64,000 nucleotides of DNA. It comes from Guyanagaster necrorhizus (Eukaryota; Basidiomycota; Agaricomycetes; Agaricales; Physalacriaceae). Below, in pieces: positions 56,515 to 64,000 of the stretch. The notes under the pieces were generated by a model. It worked only from the letters and a program-made list of their open reading frames with translations. It did not search any database and was not told the DNA's origin. Location: positions 62,001-126,000 of the forward strand of contig NW_025064932.1 in NCBI RefSeq assembly GCF_019112545.1. Reading direction: 5' to 3'. The position numbers and the translations under genes were made by a program. Positions within the stretch are counted from its first letter, which is position 1, and each line of letters opens with the position of its first letter.

Positions 56515-57302
56515 TTCAAATCTCAACAAGAATAAGACTCATAAGAAAGAAGGATCCTGATGCCTGAAAGCATAATAAATAAATTTGAGTAAATAGTTAT
56601 GTTCAGTCAGCATCCCAAAAGGTGTTGAACTTGAACCATTGTCACTTACAACCACTGTCCTCCTCTCAATGGCTCTACAGCAATAATAAGCATACAGAAA
56701 GCACTGACATATCTGCATTCAACTTTGTAATCTTGTGTGCAGCAGAATGGCCCACTGAGATACAACATCTAGCATGCTTACTTGACTCTCCAAGTTCCTC
56801 ATGACTTTTCAATGGCTCATTTCCAGCTGTCTCTTCTATAGCATCTCCTTTGATTGAGGAGCTTGTAAATATTCTGGTATCCTCATCAGAACAGCTCGCT
56901 GAGTCACCTTCAGAACTACTGAATATTTTGGATTTAGTGCTTTTGACTGTTGGTGCACTCAGAGCTCTCTCATGCTTGTCAAAGGACAATGCTACACAGT
57001 CAACAATAGCATTTTGGTCACTTTTGATACCATCTCTAGTATTTTTCTGTTATGATAAGTCATATGTAATGCAAGTGCAAACAAGGTAAGGCTAAATGTG
57101 CACACTGATGAAAATTGCATGTAGAGAAGAGGTAGCTTTCATCCAACCACAGTTATTGCACATGTGAAGTTTCCTAGAGGATAGACATACTTCATTGCTG
57201 ATATCTCATGTCATTGAAGATATTCAATGGCCAAGGCCTGTAGTGGAGAATGAAGCTTCAGGGTGCTTGTCTATCAGGACTGCAGAATGATCAAATGAAT
57301 AA
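56515..57302. other. Unassigned DNA with a Ser-rich minus-strand frame
   Basis: No LTR or transposon domain seen. A 104-codon minus-strand frame (56675-56989) is Ser/Glu/Asp-rich (SKIFSSSEGDSASCSDEDTR) and would be intrinsically disordered if coding; low-complexity composition makes it uncertain. Nothing else recognised. Confidence 0.4.
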
Positions 57303-58560
57303 TTGCAGGAAGAATACAACTCTGAAACTTCATATAATGATTCATCATCCTCTGATAGTGATATCTGCTATGAATGCATAGAGGCTTTAATGGATCTGAT
57401 ATCAGCCCAGTCATCCTATATTTCTCTTGATGCCCATGTTCTCACTTTTTGGCAACACCCAAACTCTGTTGTTCTCCTGTACCTTTGTGTCACCAATCAG
57501 GATGATATTTTCAGCCTAATGAGTGATGTTCTTTATCAGCAATCTACTTGGAGAACTTCTAAGCTTGTTATTGGACTTACTCTGTCAAAAACAGGATTCG
57601 TGGGCCAAGTGGTGCTTGGTTGGCTTGACAAAGTGTGTGTGGACTCTGATGTTCTAGTGTGTTGGCTTCTTCTGACTCATTACCACCACTGATAAAATTT
57701 GAATAGCTCACAGTTCATTTTGCACATGCAGATAGAATGTGTACAGACTCCTCATTAGAGGTGTATGACCTTACCAACCCCCTCAATGCTCTGAAATTTG
57801 CATAATTTATCATCAGCCTTCATGCACATGTCAAGAGAATCATTGGCCAATGCAGAACTCTGATATTCAAACAACTTGCATAGCAATCAGATACTATCAA
57901 TAATGACAGCTCTGGCCATGAAGAACAATAGAAACAAAGAATTGTTTGTTGGCTAAATACAGTTGAAAGACAGTCGGTATTTCTTCATCTGGTCTTGCCC
58001 TTTTCTCTTATCTATTTAACAGTGACATGAACTAAAAAGGATATTCCAATCATTCATCACCTAACTACTATTCATTTGCTGTGGATGACTCTGAGCAATG
58101 TATTACATGATCTTCTTCTAAGGCCAGATCTGCACACTATCTGAGGCACTTGATATCTGCAGATAGTAAACATGAACCTTCTCTAGTGAAGCCTGCTCTA
58201 TTTTTACTCAATGTCAATCTCATGTATGCCTGTGAATATTCTCAGGGAGCTATATGTTTATAGACCCTGTTGAATGGAGTGTCTGCTCAGCCCGATGAAT
58301 ATAGATAACAAGAGTGAGGATCAACAGTTTCTCTAGAATTCCTTCTAACTGTTTTTCAGAAGGAGAATAGATGGTGGGTCTTCTGATAATGCAAAGACTG
58401 ATAAACACTCAAAGAGTGCAGATGCATTATCTTATTCAGTGCATGTCTTTCATTTTAACTATTTTCCAACTATCATGCTGATGCTGGATGGCTAGGTTGA
58501 GTGCAAAGTCCTTGGCTGAGATATCCAATTCTGTGAAGCTCTCATTTTCTAGTTATGCAC
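57303..58560 (+). pseudogene. Decayed protein-coding region, family not recognised
   Basis: A 129-codon frame (57303-57692) starts MQEEYNSETSYNDSSSSDSD and contains LVIGLTLSKTGFVGQVVLGW. Protein-like sequence continues downstream with stops and frame changes: DLTNPLNALKFA near 57770, KQRIVCWLNTVERQS near 57935, KPALFLLNVNLMYACEYS near 58190, VFHFNYFPTIMLMLDG near 58450. The changed codons look like Arg, Gln and Trp. The composition is that of a globular protein rather than a retroelement. I cannot name the family; it may be one decayed gene with introns or a multigene fragment. Confidence 0.45.
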
Positions 58561-58774
58561 ATGATCACTATATTACAGAGTTTGACCAATGTACAGCTTG
58601 ACATAAATGGCTCAGAACTAAAAAAAATAGAAGATGACCACACTCAAGATCAATGAGATGCTCAAATTTTACAATAAAATGACAGAATATATGAAGCCAT
58701 CTATTACTGAGGTCAGTGTGTCTAATGGCTACTGACTATCTGAATCACTAAACTATCCTAACACAAATCGCCTA

Positions 58775-59038
58775 TTGTTGACAAACAAGTTGAGGATATG
58801 CAAACACAGTTTTTCAAACAAGCAAATACATGCTCTGATGGCAAGAATACTCTTAAGCTCCCTCAAGACTTATAAGGTGTCATTTCTGGGTGTTTCTCGT
58901 CTCTTTTGTGGGCATCAGTTGGTGGATATACTAAGCAGTAAATCTCACAATGAAGTTGAAGCCTGCTATGAGTGGGATGTTCTTCTCAATCTTGGCTTTA
59001 TGGACACTCAAGAGCTAGCCTCTGAAAGAATAGTATAA
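58775..59038 (+). pseudogene. Short open frame, unknown
   Basis: 87 codons with protein-like composition (RLFCGHQLVDILSSKSHNEVEACYEWDVLLNLGF). It lies in line with the decayed frames before and after it and may be part of the same former gene. No domain recognised. Confidence 0.35.
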
Positions 59039-59218
59039 GTTCTTTCGAGAAATGACTGTGTATTCTGTATTCATTAGTATTCCAGTTTAGAAAGAGTGCT
59101 GTTGCTGTTTCATAATGTCACTGCAGATTTGGCAAAATTATCTGCTCAGTTCAACAGCAGACAATTCTAAGATATTGCAGAGCAATCATATGATATTATT
59201 CTATCTGTTCAATGACTG

Positions 59219-60348
59219 TTGCATGACAGTCCCATTTCTTCTCCAGAGGGCAAGCTCCTCTATCAGACTTTGCATGTTTCTCATGCAGCTGGATTCTATA
59301 GATTTGCTGTCTCAGATCTCTTTGCTAATCCAGAAGCAGTAAAAACTGCTATTTTAAAGTATGCTGGTGATGAACCAGAATTTGGCATTGTCAATGTGAT
59401 CCTTGCAATACTACTGGACCACATCTGAAAAACATCAGAACCACTTGTTTATATTATAGAAACCTGCAAAACTGTCAATGCTGCTCAGACACTCAATCCA
59501 GATAATATTGTTGAGCCTGATGGTGTTGTGAAATCTGATGAGCCATCCTCTAAGGCAGAAAGAGTCACAGTAAAAAATCTAGTGTATCTGAATCTCCTTC
59601 AGGATGAATGAAGTTGATGTCTGCTCGAATGGTTGTAATTGATGAGAAGCAGAAAGTAGCTACTCAAGAATGTCTCAGTGACGAGGCAAAGAGGGCCAAT
59701 AACAAGAAAAGCAACATACTGAAGATGAATATGGAAGATCTAACACATCCATTTGTGGTGACATGCTCAGAGATGAAATGAGCATCCAAGATGATTTTCT
59801 GGCCTGAAGCAGTGATGAACATCAAAGAGCTCCTCATGAAAATTCTGTTGGCTATTCTACTCATCAAGTATAAGAAGCTCACTCAGACTTATGCAAAGGC
59901 CATTCTGCAGGCCAAAATATATTTAAAAGCTTCAGTTAGGTATCTGGCAAGTCTGAAAGTCACCAAACAAGGTGTTTTTGTCTTAGCTACAGATGATGTT
60001 GAAGGAGCTGTGCTCATGGCTTGGTGTTCAAGAGATTCTAAGACAAGTTCTTTTCTCTGGCTCAATACTATACCTGTATTCATCTCATTTTACTAGACTG
60101 TCCATATCATCAAACCCAATGTGCAGACTCTCATTTTGAAGAACAAACACTGAAATAAGACAATGCTCATAGATAGGCTAATAGAAGGAAAAAGAGAGAT
60201 GCAGAGAAAGATTAATAGAGAGTCTGATATGATGGATTTTGAGAATGCACATGTGAGCCTCTTGTTTTTAATGTTTCTCTCATGTAGCTTATCAATTGTT
60301 ATAGTTCTGGTATACTCTGTAAGGGTAGGATGTGTAGGTTACTATTGA
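59219..60348 (+). pseudogene. Decayed protein-coding region, unknown
   Basis: Two consecutive frames. About 59222-59610: KLLYQTLHVSHAAGFYRFAVSDLF, then LKYAGDEPEFGIVNVILAILLDH, one TGA, then a Ser/Glu-rich part. About 59612-60348: FWPEAVMNIKELLMKILLAI, YAKAILQAKIYLKASVRYLAS, GVFVLATDDVEGAVLMAW, with three or so stops and a hydrophobic C-terminus (LLFLMFLSCSLSIVIVLVY) resembling a membrane anchor. It reads like a single former gene with a shift near 59610. Family not recognised. Confidence 0.45.
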
Positions 60349-61485
60349 AGCTCAGGCTAGACAACTGGTCAGAGACCTAGACATAGTTTGCTCTTACCCC
60401 CATGTTTTATCTTTGCTGCATACTGACATCTCAGTAGAACTGGAATTTAGGGGTTGTGCTATTTGACAGTAAGAAAATTCATGCTAGAAACCACTTTGAC
60501 AAATGCATGTCTGGATGACTATATGGGCCTCATTTCCCTCTTTTTTGTCTAAGGCTATATCATTCATCAGGTGTTTTTATGAGTGGCATTGAAGCAACAA
60601 TAGCGACCATGGGACTATCTTTCTGTCCAATTTTAAGGGATACTAGAGAAAGACATACCACTCCAAGTGAAGTTTGGATGCTTGATAGCAATTTTAATAC
60701 TAGCTGATACTTAATCTCTCTAGTATGATATGAATTTTCCTAATGTTTTTGTCTTTTCTTATCTGATGCAGATATCATCATCCAAAGCTTATTGGTATTT
60801 GAGAATAACATGAACATTAGCTGCTCTTGTGCTTGCTGGAAAATATTCTGCTAAACCTCTGAGAAGTTGGGAGAGGCACTGCTAAATCAGTAGATGTAGC
60901 TTCATCACATTTTATATATTGTCACTCATTATCAAATTAGTCTGTTCCTTCAATCAATCATTCAGGGCCAGAGATACAAATGGTCATTTTATGGAGAATC
61001 AATTCTTGCAGATAAGAATCTTCACTACTTTCTGTTCTCTTCATCACTCATAGCTATGTAGGGCTCCTCATACCATGCCAGACATGAAGGTCTTGCAATT
61101 TATCTGAGTTTAAGCCTTGTCACTAGGTAACAATTCTTCTTCATTATCTGTTTTTCTAGAAATTTCATCCTATCCTTTTGATACAGCCTGTGCTGAGGGT
61201 GCCCTTGATACAGATTTTGATCATGTTCATGCTAGCTGGACCAGTATGATGCCTTCTGCTATGCTGCACTTGTGCTAGTGTGGAATTGGTTTCTAATATC
61301 CTGAATGCTTCAATGGTAGACAAATGTGCAACCAGGTATCAAGAAAATAAAAAAGTAACTTAGGTGTACTTCAAGCTGAGTGAGAAGAAGGAAAGTCCAA
61401 GTGTTGTTTTCACATTGATGGCTGCATTCTGGCATGTTCCAAAATGCAATATCAAAAGTTAGAGAAGTGAGTTGCTACAGCTCTT
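60349..61485. other. Unassigned low-CpG DNA
   Basis: Short protein-like snatches only (for example DADIIIQSLLVFENNMNI near 60770), with stops in every frame. No LTR, RNA gene or repeat recognised. Confidence 0.45.
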
Positions 61486-62133
61486 ATGACTCTTTTTTTC
61501 AAAGTATGTGTCAATTTGGTGGTTGTCTCTCAAGTTAGCACTGTCATGTTTATTCACTCATCCCACATTTGGCTTTTATCCAAATGCTGGTACTTTGCAG
61601 GAGCCTGTCCATATCTATTTGAAATTCTTTATTACTTCCATATCCTCTCTCTAATGGCACTTGGCACTCAAAAGAGCATCATATTCACTGCACTCTTCAC
61701 AGGTGCTATCACTAGCTTAGCTCTCTTTATCGTACTCATCACTCTGCTCTTTTTCTCTAATCTGACTATAATATTGCTGGATTTTAAAAAATTGTCATCA
61801 ACCTATATTCTCAACAACCTCCCACCACAAGCAATCTTCCTCATTTGTCTTATCATCAATGATGCAGTATATCAATGCATGGCAGAAATATCGGTATTGA
61901 AAGAAGAATCAGTGAGAATCGAGATGCTGATGGTGCAGTTAGAGGTATATATAAAATACATTGGAGTTCCTCTTGCTGGATCTATTGGGTTTATGGCTTA
62001 TTCTATTAGAAGAGAGGAGGCCAAAGATATGGAGAGTGACCATGAGAAGATGTTAGATAGCCTTTCTGTTTTGGCTCTTTATAATGAGATGCTGATCTGT
62101 TCTTCAGTGCAGGTTGCAGAAGCAGAGATTTAG
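61486..62133 (+). CDS. 215-codon ORF, putative multi-pass membrane protein fragment
   Basis: The longest open frame outside the transposons. Hydrophobic segments lie at residues about 40-60, 64-95 and 112-126. The stretch TGAITSLALFIVLITLLFF followed by KLSSTYILNNLP resembles, from memory, the core of the DUF6534-type membrane proteins common in Agaricomycetes (TGxxTSL..., then KLYTNSLLxxLN). The likeness is tentative. The C-terminal third is charged and helical (RREEAKDMESDHEKM). It may be an exon of a split gene or a pseudogene fragment; no promoter or splice site was established and the ATG is only the first in frame. Confidence 0.35.
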   Translation: MTLFFKVCVNLVVVSQVSTVMFIHSSHIWLLSKCWYFAGACPYLFEILYYFHILSLMALGTQKSIIFTALFTGAITSLALFIVLITLLFFSNLTIILLDFKKLSSTYILNNLPPQAIFLICLIINDAVYQCMAEISVLKEESVRIEMLMVQLEVYIKYIGVPLAGSIGFMAYSIRREEAKDMESDHEKMLDSLSVLALYNEMLICSSVQVAEAEI

Positions 62134-64000
62134 TGAATCATGACACTGATTAAGCATTATGATCTCCTCTTTAGATTGGCTGTTTGCAAAAGCCTACAAT
62201 ATATGGTTTTTGATAATATCCACCTCTTAATAACATATATGTTTCTTATCCAGCAATATTGATTTTTAGATCTGTCTACTTGTACAACAAATGAATATAA
62301 TATCACCAATACATTCAAATCACTCCCGAGTACTTGTATAAGATTCCCTTAGAGGCCAACATTGATGGAAATGCAGCCCAGGGCAACAATGCCATTCTGT
62401 TCATGGATAAATATGCATATAATCATTTCTGAGATTAAGTTACTCACGAAGCTGTTGTTTTCATAGCAGACAGCTTGGTTGGAGCAGTTGGTGTCACCAA
62501 CACCAATGACAGTAATGAGATTGCAGATAAGACCACTGTGATGAATATACTCAGCAAAACAGAAGACATGATTTAGTATGTGAAAACCTACATATTACCG
62601 GTGACACTGCCAAAGATGATCTCAAGGAGACCCAAAAGGGTCTGAACAATGCTGAAGGAGGGCTATAACAATTGTTCATTCAGCTTTCAACAGTGAGCAG
62701 TAGATAGAGACTCAACTCACACTTTAGACAGAATTGCAGCACACTGCAGTACCAGAAGCACAAGTGTCTTGCTGAGGAAAGATGGTGGTAGTTGCAAAGA
62801 GAGGCAAAGCCAGAAGAGTAAAAGCAGAGAGACAAGCAAACATTATGAAATTGAGATTAAACTGTACAACTGTGAGAGCTGTTCAACTTGGTCATACCTA
62901 GCAAACTCACATCTCTTTTATAGATTTTTGTCCTCTCTGTTATCCCTATATACAATAGTCATCTAGTCAAATAATAATAGTTCATTCTGACTGGCAATGT
63001 GTATATTTGATGGATGAGAAATATCAGAATAGAATTCATGATGTGGCACTGGATAGAAGCAAGTATCAGTCAGTACCATACCTTTTCACAGTACTTGGCT
63101 ACTGTATTATGGTCAGGCATTGATATGAATCACATCTCAGATAGGTTTTCTAAGAAATAGTGCAATCAAATGAACCAGCACTGCACTCTCATTTGGATAC
63201 ATACAAAATCTCTCCTCTGTTGCCCTAAACACCATGATAAAACTGCTGGTCACATACACTCATTTATTTTTATTTTAACAGCATATTTTTACCAAGCCTT
63301 TCAAAGCTCAGTAAAAGAAAGATGTCAGTGAACAAAATCATGATTTCTTGATCTGCCTAAGCCTCATCTATCCACTTGAATTAATATAACATAAAAAAGA
63401 GTTGATTTTCCTCTGACAGCCTAGATTTCTGACTCATAAACAGCAACACAGAAAAGATCCATATGCGAAACTTATCACCAGGTATCAGATGCCCTTCTGG
63501 CCTAGTCACAAGCTGCATTTTCTTGATGAGAGTTGACACATGAAAAAGAGTTATACTACTTTACCTAACAAATGCAGAATACAATGAACTCCTTTAAGAG
63601 TTGAGCAGAAGGATTCATAGCATTTAGGCTGACAGGATACATTGCTATACATTTAGTATTACACATAAAAACAATCAAGATGGTAAAGTGCTTTCCAATC
63701 CTTGTTAGCTAGATTGAAGCATCTGCCAAGCTGGATCCTAAAAAGGATGGTATGAGAAGGCTCACTGTAGAGATATAGCAATATTTAGTCTCTGTAGAAA
63801 GAGAACATAATCAAATGGAGAGATATAATCATCCAGAGCAGGCAGCTCCACCTGTCAAATACCTGAAACACTACCATAGGACAGACTCAGGCTCAAGCTC
63901 TATACAGGAACAAAAGAAAATGTTGATGGTCATATGGGCATATGTAGTGTTCTGCAAGAAGCTGCAGATATATCTTAAAATAAAATGGCATTCAAGTGAA
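62134..64000. other. Unassigned low-CpG DNA to the window end
   Basis: One protein-like snatch near 62480-62570 (SLVGAVGVTNTNDSNEIAD) and a 65-codon frame at 62769-62966 with a basic N-terminus and hydrophobic C-terminus, neither recognised. Otherwise stops in all frames; no LTRs, tRNA or arrays seen. Confidence 0.45.

Noticed and set aside
1..64000. CRISPR arrays, bacterial operons, prophage, tRNA or rRNA genes
   Set aside because: None was seen on reading; repeats present are LTRs and their internal units, and no tRNA-like cloverleaf was noticed outside primer-site complements.

Overview
The window looks like a TE-rich stretch of a filamentous fungal genome, most likely a basidiomycete (Agaricomycete). 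The evidence is chromodomain-bearing Ty3/gypsy elements of the Tf1/sushi type, Ty1/copia elements with UBN2-like Gag, general C-to-T decay, and no bacterial, plant or animal signature. This is inferred from element type; the species cannot be read from the sequence. No intact host gene, tRNA, rRNA or CRISPR array was recognised.

Positions 1-51183 are a single nest of LTR retrotransposons. The outermost is Gy-E, a minus-strand gypsy element. Its 5' LTR is at 50734-51183 and its 3' half lies left of the window. Into Gy-E went (i) Gy-B (+), ending at 27194, which was later split by three minus-strand gypsy elements: Gy-A (1-3475), Gy-C (6075-14468) and Gy-D (16731-24907); (ii) a solo LTR (28159-28658); and (iii) a copia element, Co-F (+, 31879-49657). 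Co-F was itself split by copia Co-G (+, 32671-37625) and by the best-preserved gypsy, Gy-H (+, 39579-47539). Every insertion with both ends in view has a matching 5-bp target duplication: AGGGT (C), AAATT (D), GTAAT (solo LTR), CAGAG (F), CTTTC (G), GTGAT (H).

The gypsy elements share a three-part layout. An upstream ORF1 has a hydrophobic N-terminal helix and a conserved C-terminal motif. Gag (capsid plus one CCHC knuckle) lies in the +1 frame relative to ORF1 and overlaps it. Pol (protease, RT, RNase H, integrase with GPF module, chromodomain) lies in the -1 frame relative to Gag. Next to each 5' LTR is a 13-nt segment complementary to a site just downstream of the LTR TATA box, as expected for Tf1-type self-priming; the two sites co-vary between copies. 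The copia elements instead carry a primer site resembling the complement of the initiator-tRNA-Met anticodon loop.

From 51184 onward are short unrecognised DNA (51184-51599), a separate minus-strand copia element Co-I (51600-56514), and a 7.5-kb CpG-poor tail (56515-64000). The tail holds decayed protein-like frames and one open 215-codon membrane-protein-like ORF (61486-62133). Almost all damage is C:G-to-T:A transition. Gy-H keeps its frames without an evident indel and is broken mainly by stops at former CGA (some TGG or CAA) codons, the mark of RIP-like mutation or methyl-CpG deamination.
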